Assembly (NCBI GenBank): GCA_023405565.1
Contig: JAEXXW010000237.1
Coordinates: 1-8,568 of the forward strand
DNA: 8,568 bases
Direction: 5' to 3'
Origin: Pseudomonadota bacterium
Lineage (GTDB): Bacteria > Pseudomonadota > Alphaproteobacteria > Rhizobiales > Xanthobacteraceae
Position numbers and translations under genes: made by a program
Shown: piece after piece, positions 1 to 6,137 of the stretch
Layout: the number at the start of each line of letters is the position of its first letter
Position numbering within the stretch: the stretch's first letter is position 1
The notes under the pieces: model-generated
Database searches by the model: none
The model's input: the letters and a program-made list of their open reading frames with translations, nothing else
What the model was told of the DNA's origin: nothing

Positions 1-58
1 AGAGATTGAGGCAGTGAATCCGACGTGGCGCGATCTGTTTGAGGAGATTGCGAGTTAG
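1..58 (+). CDS. GIY-YIG nuclease family protein, C-terminal fragment
   Basis: The left edge cuts this gene. Only the last 18 codons are visible, in the frame starting at base 2 and ending with TAG at 56-58; they read EIEAVNPTWRDLFEEIAS. The pattern 'IE..NP.WRDL..E' is the usual C-terminus of the small (about 90-100 aa) single-domain GIY-YIG endonuclease-like proteins abundant in alphaproteobacteria. The catalytic GIY and YIG segments, the Arg and the metal-binding Glu would lie upstream, outside the window, so activity cannot be judged. A REP-like inverted repeat starts about 30 bp after the stop. The family call comes from recognising a short tail and could be wrong. Confidence 0.6.
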   Translation, partial: EIEAVNPTWRDLFEEIAS

Positions 59-87
59 TTGCTGCCCTTTGTGTGCGGCAGTCCTAA

Positions 88-188
88 CCCCATCCGCTCA
101 TTCCCGCGCCGGCGGGAATCCAGAAATGCATCTGAGACCGGTGTTTGGGACTCTGGATCCCCGCCTGCGCGGGGATGAGCGGGTGTAG
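88..188. repeat. Long inverted REP-like repeat (type 1)
   Basis: The arms are 88-124 and 152-188, 37 nt each; the reverse complement of the left arm matches the right arm at 31 of 37 positions, with a 27-nt spacer. Each arm also carries its own smaller stem: ATTCCCGC/GCGGGAAT-like in the left arm and ATCCCCGC/GCGGGGAT in the right. The core 'CATTCCCGC...GCGGGAATCCAG' is a palindromic repeat type seen many times per genome in Bradyrhizobiaceae and other proteobacteria. It lies just after the GIY-YIG stop codon. It may work as a bidirectional transcript end or be a relic of a non-autonomous mobile element. Confidence 0.85.
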
Positions 189-706
189 GGAGACGACGCC
201 AAACAGCTGGCATTGCGGCTCCGTCAAATCCCACTTGACTTTCTCCCCACGATATGATTTTTTTCCTATATCCCGTCCCATCCAAGGGGCGTCTGATCAG
301 CGTCGTGAGACGTGGGGCGGGATGCGGTGGCCGTTGCGGTGCGCAGGACGTGGCGCATGCATCGGAGGCCCAAGCTGCGATGATCCGGCTCACCGGCCGT
401 GGGTCACCAGCGGAGGATACAAAGAAGAGCCGCCCGGCTTCGTCCGGTCCACGGTGTCTGTCCTCCGGGGTTGTCGCAGAGCAAGCCTCAAACACCGCGC
501 GCGGAACGCCGACGCTATTCGGCGGTTCGTGGTGCTACCAATCTCATGCGCATTACACACTCAGCGCATGGGGCCATGGGCTGGCTGATAAGCCCGGCGT
601 TCCGCGCGCCCTTGGTTTCAAGGGCCTGTTGCGGCGATTGGAATACGGGCGCGCCCGCGCCGGCTAAAGAATAGGGATGATGACGCACATCCAGAAGCAA
701 AGCATT
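189..706. other. Gene-free intergenic stretch, open in several frames
   Basis: About 520 bp between the two inverted repeats has no gene I can support. Several open frames of 60-147 codons overlap here on both strands, but none has a ribosome binding site, a recognisable domain or a natural protein composition; they are rich in Arg, Pro, Cys and Ser, typical of shadow frames in GC-rich DNA. Local structure includes a perfect 7-bp hairpin with a 4-nt loop (608-614 / 619-625) and the palindrome GGGCGCGCCC (647-656). From memory, similar text appears as short spurious ORFs in several Bradyrhizobium genomes, which suggests a repeated non-coding element. That last point is unverified. Confidence 0.5.
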
Positions 707-800
707 CCGTCGTCATGCCCGCGCTTGTCGCGGGCATCCACGTCTTTCTTTATCGCAGCCAAGACGTGGATGCCCGGGTCAAGCCCGGCCATGACGAAGG
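707..800. repeat. Long inverted REP-like repeat (type 2)
   Basis: The arms are 707-746 and 761-800, 40 nt each; the left-arm reverse complement matches the right arm at 35 of 40 positions, with a 14-nt spacer. Each arm has an internal stem-loop (GCCCGCG..CGCGGGC in the left arm, GCCCGGG..CCCGGCC-like in the right). The motif 'GTCATGCCCG...CGGGCATCCACG' is a common dispersed palindrome of the Bradyrhizobium / Rhodopseudomonas / Nitrobacter group. A shorter relative lies at 3543-3569 in this window. It sits about 30 bp past the stop of the minus-strand SnoaL-like gene, so it may also end that transcript. Confidence 0.85.
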
Positions 801-830
801 AGAGAGCAATCGGAGGAGAGCGAAGTGAGC

Positions 831-1433
831 TTAAAGCCCCTTCCCATCCAGCCACGCCTTGCCGCGCGCGTACAGCGCTTCGACTTCGCGGCCGTCGAGG
901 CCGGGCATGTCCTTCTTCACCTTGTAGCCGATCTTGTGCTGCAGATAAGCGAGGTGACGATAGCCTTCCGGGTACATCATGAGGATGTCCTGATCGAGCG
1001 TGATCGTCTTCGACGGATCGACAGGATCGACACGATCCTTCTCGTAGATCGGCTGGCGCAGCACGAGGCCCCATTTGCCGTCGCGCTTTTCCAGGAAATC
1101 GTAGAAGCGTCCGGTGCAGACAACATCCGCCAGCACGCCGTCGAACGGCCCGCGCTGCGAGATCGTCATCTTGGTCTGCGCGATCGCGCGATTGCCGGCG
1201 AGCTCGATATTCATGCCGCCGAGGAAATGCAGGATGCGCACACCCTTGGCATAGCCCTCCTCGCTCACCTTGATGAATTCATCGGCCGTGCCCTGAAACC
1301 AGGTGGCCTGCATCACGCCGTCGTCGTGCCACACCTTGCGGAAGCGGTCCCACAGCCGCGCGTCGCGCAGCACGGCCCAGTCCTCGATCAGATCGCGGAT
1401 GACAAGACGGTCTTGTGTTTCACTGGCATTCAT
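831..1433 (-). CDS. SnoaL-like / NTF2-fold family protein
   Basis: A 200-aa protein starting MNASETQDRLVIRDLIEDWA. The opening helix 'DRL.IRDLI..W', the 'FRKVWHDDGVMQATW' block (about residues 31-45) with H36, D37 and D38, and the strand block 'GRFYDFLEKRDGKWGLVLRQPIYEKD' shown by residues 108-133 are typical of the SnoaL-like branch of the NTF2 fold. Members include small polyketide cyclases, dehydratases, isomerases and beta-subunit-like partners of ring-hydroxylating enzymes. It is longer than a plain SnoaL domain because of a C-terminal extension from about 135. I prefer ATG 1433-1431 because a purine-rich GGGAAG lies upstream and this leaves 69 bp to the divergent SDR gene. A longer form from ATG at 1463 adds ten residues and has no visible ribosome binding site. 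Its substrate is unknown; context suggests aromatic catabolism. Confidence 0.8.
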   Translation of the reverse strand: MNASETQDRLVIRDLIEDWAVLRDARLWDRFRKVWHDDGVMQATWFQGTADEFIKVSEEGYAKGVRILHFLGGMNIELAGNRAIAQTKMTISQRGPFDGVLADVVCTGRFYDFLEKRDGKWGLVLRQPIYEKDRVDPVDPSKTITLDQDILMMYPEGYRHLAYLQHKIGYKVKKDMPGLDGREVEALYARGKAWLDGKGL

Positions 1434-1502
1434 TGGCGGCGCTTTCTTCCCTTTGCGGTCCATGCATATATCCCGGGCGTTCTTTTAGAGACTGGAAAAA
1501 AC
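1434..1502. promoter_or_regulatory. Divergent promoter region, SnoaL-like gene / SDR gene
   Basis: These 69 bp separate the two divergent start codons (39 bp if the longer SnoaL-like start is used), so promoters for both must lie here or extend into the coding ends. Visible features are an ATGCATATAT stretch around 1462-1471, a CCCGGG site just after it, and the purine-rich GAGACTGGAAAAAAC before the SDR start. I do not see a convincing -35/-10 pair on either strand, so the promoter role is inferred from gene orientation. Confidence 0.4.
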
Positions 1503-2267
1503 ATGGCAAGACTTACAGGGCGGACAGCGATTGTTACGGGCGGGGCAAAAGGCATCGGGCGGCATTATTCGGAAGCACTGGCGGTGGAAGGCGCCAGCGT
1601 CGTGATTGCCGATATTTCGGGCGGCGAGGAAGCGGCCTCCGAAATCGCAGCAAAACATGGTGCAAACGGGACCATGAGCGTCCCCTGCGATGTCAGCGAT
1701 GAAGAGCAGGTGAAACACCTCGTCGCCCGCGCGGTCGAGCGCTTCGGCAAGATCGATATTCTGGTGAACAACGCCGCCCTGTTCGCTCCGCTCAAGCACG
1801 CGCCGGTGCAGGACATCGATGTCGCCACATGGGACAAGGTGTTTGCGGTGAATGTCCGCGGCTCGTTCCTGCTGGCCAAGCATGTTGCACCGCACATGAT
1901 TGCCCGCAAATACGGCAAGATCATCAATATCGGCTCCGGCACGGTCTACAAGGGCATGCCGGGGATGCTGCACTACACCGCATCCAAGGGCGCGATCGCC
2001 ACCTTCACCCGCTCGCTGTCGCGGGAGCTGGGCGAGCACGGCATCTGCGTCAACACGCTGTCGCCGGGCCTCGTGATGAGCGATACGCTGGTGGCCGCCG
2101 GCTCGCACGACGATGCCCTGAAGGCCCGTGTGGTGGGCAGCCGCGCCTTCAAGCGCGATCAATTGCCGGAGGATCTCCTTGGCGCGCTGATCTTCCTGTC
2201 CTCGGCCGAAAGCGATTTCGTGACCGGCCAGACCATCGCGGTGGACGGCGGGTCGGTGAATACGTAA
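1503..2267 (+). CDS. Classical SDR family oxidoreductase
   Basis: A 254-aa NAD(P)-dependent dehydrogenase/reductase of the classical (FabG-like) short-chain type, at the family's usual length. Visible motifs: cofactor-binding TGGAKGIG (12-19), Asp37 at the end of the second strand, which usually favours NAD(H) over NADP(H), Asp63-Val64 contacting adenine, NNAA (89-92), structural Asn117, and the catalytic Ser145, Tyr158 and Lys162 in YTASK. SPG follows at 187-189, and the C-terminus ends in the common 'TGQTIAVDGG'. The open frame continues far upstream across the antisense of the SnoaL-like gene, but ATG 1503 is chosen because Rossmann strand 1 begins right after it and GGAAA lies just before. 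Together with the dioxygenase downstream it probably oxidises an alcohol or dihydrodiol-like intermediate; the substrate cannot be read from sequence. Confidence 0.93.
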   Translation: MARLTGRTAIVTGGAKGIGRHYSEALAVEGASVVIADISGGEEAASEIAAKHGANGTMSVPCDVSDEEQVKHLVARAVERFGKIDILVNNAALFAPLKHAPVQDIDVATWDKVFAVNVRGSFLLAKHVAPHMIARKYGKIINIGSGTVYKGMPGMLHYTASKGAIATFTRSLSRELGEHGICVNTLSPGLVMSDTLVAAGSHDDALKARVVGSRAFKRDQLPEDLLGALIFLSSAESDFVTGQTIAVDGGSVNT

Positions 2268-2291
2268 TTTCGCACATTGTGAGAAAAACGC

Positions 2292-2314
2292 CCCGGCGCC
2301 TTGCTGGCGCCGGG
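2292..2314. terminator. Perfect GC-rich hairpin after the SDR gene
   Basis: A perfect 9-bp stem (CCCGGCGCC / GGCGCCGGG) with loop TTGCT lies 24 bp past the SDR stop. In the plus direction no T-tract follows. In the minus direction the stem is followed by GCGTTTTTCTC, a good intrinsic terminator shape, although no minus-strand gene ends here. It may attenuate read-through from the SDR gene into the dioxygenase gene, or simply stabilise a transcript 3' end. Confidence 0.5.
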
Positions 2315-2418
2315 CAAGGCTCGTATCTCAAAGGGGAACTGGCAGACATGCCGCAGCCCCCTGTTATTGCGGCCTTTCTGCGATTAGTGTCAGTGCAACA
2401 ACCGTCACAGAATTCGGC

Positions 2419-2424
2419 AGGAGG
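2419..2424 (+). promoter_or_regulatory. Consensus Shine-Dalgarno of the dioxygenase gene
   Basis: AGGAGG sits 5 nt before ATG 2430 and is fully complementary to the 16S rRNA anti-SD core. It fixes the start of the gentisate dioxygenase and predicts strong translation. It is by far the best ribosome binding site in the window. Confidence 0.85.
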
Positions 2425-2429
2425 AATTC

Positions 2430-3503
2430 ATGTCAACCGCCACGGCCGCCAAGCTCAGCGATAAGACCGCAAAGGTTTATGAAGGCAGCAAGGATCCCAA
2501 GCGCGCCGCCTTCTACGAGAAGATTTCGCAGCGCGACATGGCGCCGCTGTGGGAGGTGCTGAAGGACCTCGTCGCCAAGAGCCCGAACTCGATTGCCACT
2601 CCCGCGATCTGGCATTTCGACCAGGTGAAGCCGATGGTGGAAGAAGCCGGCGGCCTGCTCACAGCCGAGGAAGCCGAGCGCCGCGTGCTGGTGCTGGAAA
2701 ACCCGGCTCTGCGCGGCCAGTCGCGCATCACCACCTCGCTCTATGCCGGCCTGCAGCTCATCCTGCCGGGCGAGATCGCCGGCGCGCATCGTCACACCGC
2801 TGGCGCGATCCGCCTGATCCTCGATGGCGAAGGCGCCTACACGCAGGTCGACGGCGAAAAGACCATCATGAAATATGGCGATTTCGTCCTGACCCCGAGC
2901 TGGACCGCGCATGACCACGGCAATGAATCCTCAAAGCCGATGATCTGGCTGGACGTGCTCGACGTGCCGACCATCAACTTCTTCGAGACCGCCTTTGCCG
3001 AGCATCTCGATTCCGCTGTGCAGAACACCAAGTTCACCGACAACGACTCGCTGTGGCGCTACGGCTCGGGCGTGCTGCCGGACGGCACCAACACCGAAAA
3101 GACCTCGCCGATCATCAACTACGCTTACGAGCGTGTGCGGCCGATCCTCGATCGCATGGCCAGGACCGACGAGGTCAACAAGTATCACGGCTTCCGCCTG
3201 CGTTACGCCAATCCGTTCAATGGCGGCTGGTCGACCCCGACCATGGGCGCGCATCTGTCGCTGCTGCCGAAGGGCTTCAAGGGCCAGCCCTATCGCTCGA
3301 CCGACGGCACCATCTTCGCGTGCCTCGAGGGCAAGGGCCAGACCACAATCGACGGCGAAGTGTTCGAATGGGGTCCGCGCGACGTGTTCGTCATTCCGTC
3401 CTGGAAGGAATACGCGCACAAGGCCGACGAGCAGAGCGTGCTGTTCTCGATCTCCGACCGGCCGATGCAGGAATCACTGAACATTTGGCGCGAAGTGCAT
3501 TGA
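2430..3503 (+). CDS. gtdA: Gentisate 1,2-dioxygenase (bicupin)
   Basis: A 357-aa non-haem Fe(II) dioxygenase. The family cleaves the ring of gentisate (2,5-dihydroxybenzoate) with O2 to give maleylpyruvate, in the cytoplasm, usually as a tetramer. Two cupin domains are visible, about residues 95-175 and 265-345. The iron ligands in the first cupin are H120 and H122 in 'GAHRHT' and H161 in 'WTAHDHGN'; the second cupin (MGAH 272-275, WKEYAH 325-330) lacks a full ligand set, as usual. Numbering is one more than the H119/H121/H160 set of the related salicylate 1,2-dioxygenase of Pseudaminobacter. Salicylate or 1-hydroxy-2-naphthoate cleavage is therefore an alternative, with gentisate the default. 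It lies 162 bp after the SDR gene, with a hairpin between, so it is either a weakly coupled operon member or has its own promoter. No maleylpyruvate isomerase or fumarylpyruvate hydrolase is visible nearby. Confidence 0.93.
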   Translation: MSTATAAKLSDKTAKVYEGSKDPKRAAFYEKISQRDMAPLWEVLKDLVAKSPNSIATPAIWHFDQVKPMVEEAGGLLTAEEAERRVLVLENPALRGQSRITTSLYAGLQLILPGEIAGAHRHTAGAIRLILDGEGAYTQVDGEKTIMKYGDFVLTPSWTAHDHGNESSKPMIWLDVLDVPTINFFETAFAEHLDSAVQNTKFTDNDSLWRYGSGVLPDGTNTEKTSPIINYAYERVRPILDRMARTDEVNKYHGFRLRYANPFNGGWSTPTMGAHLSLLPKGFKGQPYRSTDGTIFACLEGKGQTTIDGEVFEWGPRDVFVIPSWKEYAHKADEQSVLFSISDRPMQESLNIWREVH

Positions 3504-3542
3504 TCGCGCGCACTCTCTGCGCGGACCTGAACACGTTGACTG

Positions 3543-3569
3543 TCATGCCCGGCTTTGTGCCGGGCATGA
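3543..3569. terminator. Terminator-like hairpin after the dioxygenase gene (REP-type arm)
   Basis: A perfect 11-bp stem (TCATGCCCGGC / GCCGGGCATGA) with loop TTTGT, 39 nt past the dioxygenase stop and followed by TGTTTTAG. Stem strength plus the short T-run fit an intrinsic terminator for the plus-strand gene. Its sequence matches the core of the type 2 repeat at 707-800, so it may be a solo REP unit reused as a terminator. Confidence 0.65.
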
Positions 3570-3603
3570 TGTTTTAGTAGCAGCGGTTTTTCGGCGATTA
3601 AGG

Positions 3604-3671
3604 CCTGGATGGCCGGGGCATAAGGCGTCTACGACGCCGTCTTCGACGGCTTATGCCCAGCCATGACCAGG
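3604..3671. repeat. Structured repeat with three-way-junction fold
   Basis: An outer stem GGGCATAA / TTATGCCC (3616-3623 / 3651-3658) closes over two small perfect hairpins: GCGTC-TAC-GACGC (3625-3637) and CGTC-TTC-GACG (3638-3648). Outside it, GGC (3611-3613) can pair with GCC (3660-3662) and CCTGG (3604-3608) with CCAGG (3667-3671). All pairings are read directly from the sequence. It lies 26 nt beyond the stop of the minus-strand MetF-like gene and probably protects or ends that transcript. It has the GGCCGGG/CATGAC ends of the dispersed palindromes in this clade. Confidence 0.7.
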
Positions 3672-3697
3672 AAATGAGACGCGACGCCTCGCACGTA

Positions 3698-4642
3698 TCA
3701 GGCTTCGACCGAAAAGCCTTCGCCATCCAGGCTGAAGCGTCCCTGCTGTGCATGAGCCGCCCAGCGCGCCGTGGCGCCAATGCCGCCGAACGAGAAGAAA
3801 TGAGCCGACACCGGACCAAGCGATCCGGCCGCATTCTCATTCGACAATGCACGCACGATGCCATCCGGCGCGCTGACACCGAACAGATGCTTCACAAGGC
3901 CGGCATGCTTGGCAAGACCGCCAGCCGACGCTTTAACACCGCAGCGCTGTGCGTATTTCAGAAGCGTGGTGAGATTGGTCGGCCCCGCCATGCCAATGCG
4001 TATTGGCGCTTCCAGGCCAAGATCTCGAAGCTTCTTCACCCAGCGGATCATCGCCACCGCATCGAAACCAAACTGCGTGACGATATCGGCCTGCAAACCA
4101 CCCTGCTCGGCCGCTTCGATCTTTGCCAGCAGCGCACGCTGCATGACATCGTCCGCAACCACCGGGTGACCATCGGGATGGCCGGCGACGCCGATCTCCG
4201 TGATCCCGTACTTCTGGAGGATGCCGCTCTCGATCACTTCGATCGAAGCGGTGAAGCCCCCCGCAGAATCCGGACGATCGCCAGAAATGATCAGCACGCG
4301 TCGCACGCCGGCCTCTCCCGACAGCCGCTGCAGCAACGACGCCAGCTCATTCTTGCTCGCATAATTGCGGACCGCGATATGCGGCACAGGCTCGAGCCCG
4401 GCCTTGCGTGTCAGCGTGGCCTGTTCGATCAGTTCGGTTGACGGCCGGGTCGGGATCGCGCTGAGATAAAGATGCGTGCCCGCCGGCGCATTCTGCGCGA
4501 CGGCTTCGATATCGCTCGGCTTCGGCCGCGTGGCCTCGACCGAGAAATCGGCGAGGAATCCGGCAATGCGGCCAAAAACTGCGGACACGTCATTGTCGGC
4601 AGCGGCTTTTGTTTTGAAAGGATTGACCACTGGAATGTTCAT
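3698..4642 (-). CDS. Methylenetetrahydrofolate reductase (MetF) family protein
   Basis: A 314-aa FAD-dependent TIM-barrel protein of the MetF family, which interconverts 5,10-methylene- and 5-methyl-tetrahydrofolate. Length matches bacterial MetF (about 300 aa). Visible motifs: FSVEATRP (33-40) with the Glu equivalent to E. coli Glu28, VPHIAVRN (86-93), ISGDRPD (119-125) with the flavin-site Asp122, and VTQFGFD (188-194) with Gln190. The E. coli 'AYPEGHP' segment is replaced by AGHPDGHP (153-160), and the segment GMAGPTN (217-223) replaces the usual 'PGILPVSN' type, so this is a divergent paralogue rather than the methionine-pathway enzyme. The start ATG (4642-4640) overlaps the stop of the upstream methyltransferase gene by 4 nt (ATGA), so the two are translationally coupled. 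Such paralogues are known in O-demethylation and other C1 pathways; direction and donor here are unknown. Confidence 0.87.
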   Translation of the reverse strand: MNIPVVNPFKTKAAADNDVSAVFGRIAGFLADFSVEATRPKPSDIEAVAQNAPAGTHLYLSAIPTRPSTELIEQATLTRKAGLEPVPHIAVRNYASKNELASLLQRLSGEAGVRRVLIISGDRPDSAGGFTASIEVIESGILQKYGITEIGVAGHPDGHPVVADDVMQRALLAKIEAAEQGGLQADIVTQFGFDAVAMIRWVKKLRDLGLEAPIRIGMAGPTNLTTLLKYAQRCGVKASAGGLAKHAGLVKHLFGVSAPDGIVRALSNENAAGSLGPVSAHFFSFGGIGATARWAAHAQQGRFSLDGEGFSVEA

Positions 4643-6048
4643 TCGCGCCTGCGTGAGATGACGTAGGATTCGTCGTTGAACCAAAGACCATTGTATTTGC
4701 GTAAGACCTCGCGCGTCGCGTCGAGATAGCGGCTGTCTTTCACCGCCTCGTTCAGACGCTCGTCTTCCACCTGCGAGACATAAATTGCAGCGTTCCACGC
4801 CGCGAGCACGGTCGATGTCCCGATCGAGCCGGTGACTTCATTCGGCAACGTGTGCATGTCGTAGCGGAAGATCGCGCGATTATCCGCGTAGGTGTTGAAG
4901 TTGAGATCGCGCGCGGCCGGCCCCAGCGCTTTCTTCACCTCGCGCAGGATCGCATGTCGATCGGTCTGAAACGGATTGTCCCCCGGCCACACGTTCTGCA
5001 CGATTTCCGCGGCCGGATCGTTACCATAGGAATGGATCGCAATGAGCCGGCCACCTGGACCAAGCGCACGCGCCAGCGGCGCGATCACCTTCTGCGCCTT
5101 GAACTCAGCTGAAGCACGGGCCCGATACGGCTGCGAGGCTATGACGAGATCGAAATCAGCTTTCGCCGCGCCACGCTTCGGGATGATCGGATCGAGCAGG
5201 AATTTATGATCCTGGCGATAGATGACCAGCACCACCGGGCGTTCGTAGACAGGATTGCCCGTCTTGGGACTGACGCCGGCCTTCCAGTTCTCCGCGAGGA
5301 AATCCTGCAAGCCCGTAATCTGCTCCTCGAAATCATGCGACGTATTGCCCGTCAGCGCGACCTCGTTCCAAACAAGACTATTGGCTGCAGCGGTTGACTT
5401 TACCGTCAACCACGGCGCTTCCGCGTAATACATGTTTGTCAGCACGAGCACTGTCGATGGATGCTCGTAAAGCCGGTCCGGCATTTTCTCCAGCGTCAGC
5501 CGGATATCCTCAAGGCTAATCTCCTTGCCGGAGATATAGAATGGCATGTTTGGATAACGGTGATGCATCGCGCGCATGACGCGCGTCAGTACGGTGCCGT
5601 CGCCAAGGCCGGCATCGAACAGACGCACGGCAGGCGGCCGCGGATGAATGTTCGTCAATTCCTGTGCGACCTTGTTGGCAACCACCCATTTCTCGCTGCA
5701 GGTATTCACGAACAGCAGATATTTCTGCCGGTTGTCGAAGAAGCGGAATTCACGGTTGCCATCCTGCGCCGTATTGACGTTGGCGGGCGGCAGATCGACG
5801 GGCGTTGAGGGAATTGATGCTGGGCGACCGCTGCGCTCAATGATCATGGGACGAGCGTGCTCTCTTCCGTTGTGAATGGACATGAAAGTGCGGATACGAT
5901 CGAGCGTTTCGGTCGTAATGCGGCCGCCATTACGCAGCCGGCTCGTCAGCTTGCCGTCATTGACAGCGCGTCGGCCGAAGGTGGATTCGGCAAGCCCGGC
6001 CTGGCGGCAATAGTCGGAGATTTCCTGCAGCAATTCATGCGCATTCAT
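4639..6048 (-). CDS. HTH-like + SAM-dependent methyltransferase fusion protein
   Basis: A 469-aa protein of unknown substrate. The N-terminal about 60 residues (LLQEISDYCRQAGL...STFGRRAVNDGKLTSRLRNGGRITTETLDRI in parts, 6-52) resemble the small HTH-like segment common in alphaproteobacteria, with two helices 'STFGRRAV' and 'GKLTSRLRNG'. A Pro-rich linker (about 68-95) leads to a Rossmann domain: SAM motif I is LFDAGLGDGT (143-152), an acidic strand-2 end is at SGKEI (173-177), and motif IV-like SQPY is at 305-308 in 'FDLVIASQPY', followed by 'LGPGGRLIAIHSYG' (329-342). The tail to 469 is rich in charged residues. AAGGG lies about 9 nt before ATG 6048. It is the first gene of a two-gene operon with the MetF-like gene (ATGA overlap). 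An upstream palindrome cluster may be its operator. No transmembrane segment is seen. DNA, protein and small-molecule substrates are all possible. Confidence 0.8.
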   Translation of the reverse strand: MNAHELLQEISDYCRQAGLAESTFGRRAVNDGKLTSRLRNGGRITTETLDRIRTFMSIHNGREHARPMIIERSGRPASIPSTPVDLPPANVNTAQDGNREFRFFDNRQKYLLFVNTCSEKWVVANKVAQELTNIHPRPPAVRLFDAGLGDGTVLTRVMRAMHHRYPNMPFYISGKEISLEDIRLTLEKMPDRLYEHPSTVLVLTNMYYAEAPWLTVKSTAAANSLVWNEVALTGNTSHDFEEQITGLQDFLAENWKAGVSPKTGNPVYERPVVLVIYRQDHKFLLDPIIPKRGAAKADFDLVIASQPYRARASAEFKAQKVIAPLARALGPGGRLIAIHSYGNDPAAEIVQNVWPGDNPFQTDRHAILREVKKALGPAARDLNFNTYADNRAIFRYDMHTLPNEVTGSIGTSTVLAAWNAAIYVSQVEDERLNEAVKDSRYLDATREVLRKYNGLWFNDESYVISRRRE

Positions 6049-6137
6049 CGCAAGCGCCCTTGATCATTTCCTCGACCCATAATGTTTTTATTTGCCGAGG
6101 ATCGAACTCCTCCGGTTACAACCGGTCAACCATAAAA

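Noticed and set aside
55..700. Several ORFs of 60-147 codons on both strands.
   Set aside because: They overlap each other, cross the inverted repeat, lack ribosome binding sites and have low-complexity Arg/Pro/Cys-rich translations.
825..1502. An upstream extension of the SDR reading frame by about 226 codons.
   Set aside because: The extension is the antisense of the well-supported SnoaL-like gene; the SDR fold starts cleanly at ATG 1503 with a normal Rossmann strand.
1485..2162. A 225-codon minus-strand ORF.
   Set aside because: It is the antisense shadow of the SDR gene; His/Arg/Ala-rich composition and no domain.
2410..2429. Two GAATTC sites 14 bp apart around a consensus Shine-Dalgarno, looking like a cloning linker.
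   Set aside because: Flanking sequence is continuous native-looking DNA and the gene frame is natural; AGGAGG followed by a GA-rich spacer easily creates this by chance.
2348..2464. A short ORF (about 38 codons) before and overlapping the dioxygenase start, with GGGGA upstream.
   Set aside because: No similarity recognised and it overlaps the strong Shine-Dalgarno and start; a leader peptide is possible but unsupported.
3653..4441. A 262-codon plus-strand ORF.
   Set aside because: It is antisense to the MetF-like gene, whose family motifs are clear.
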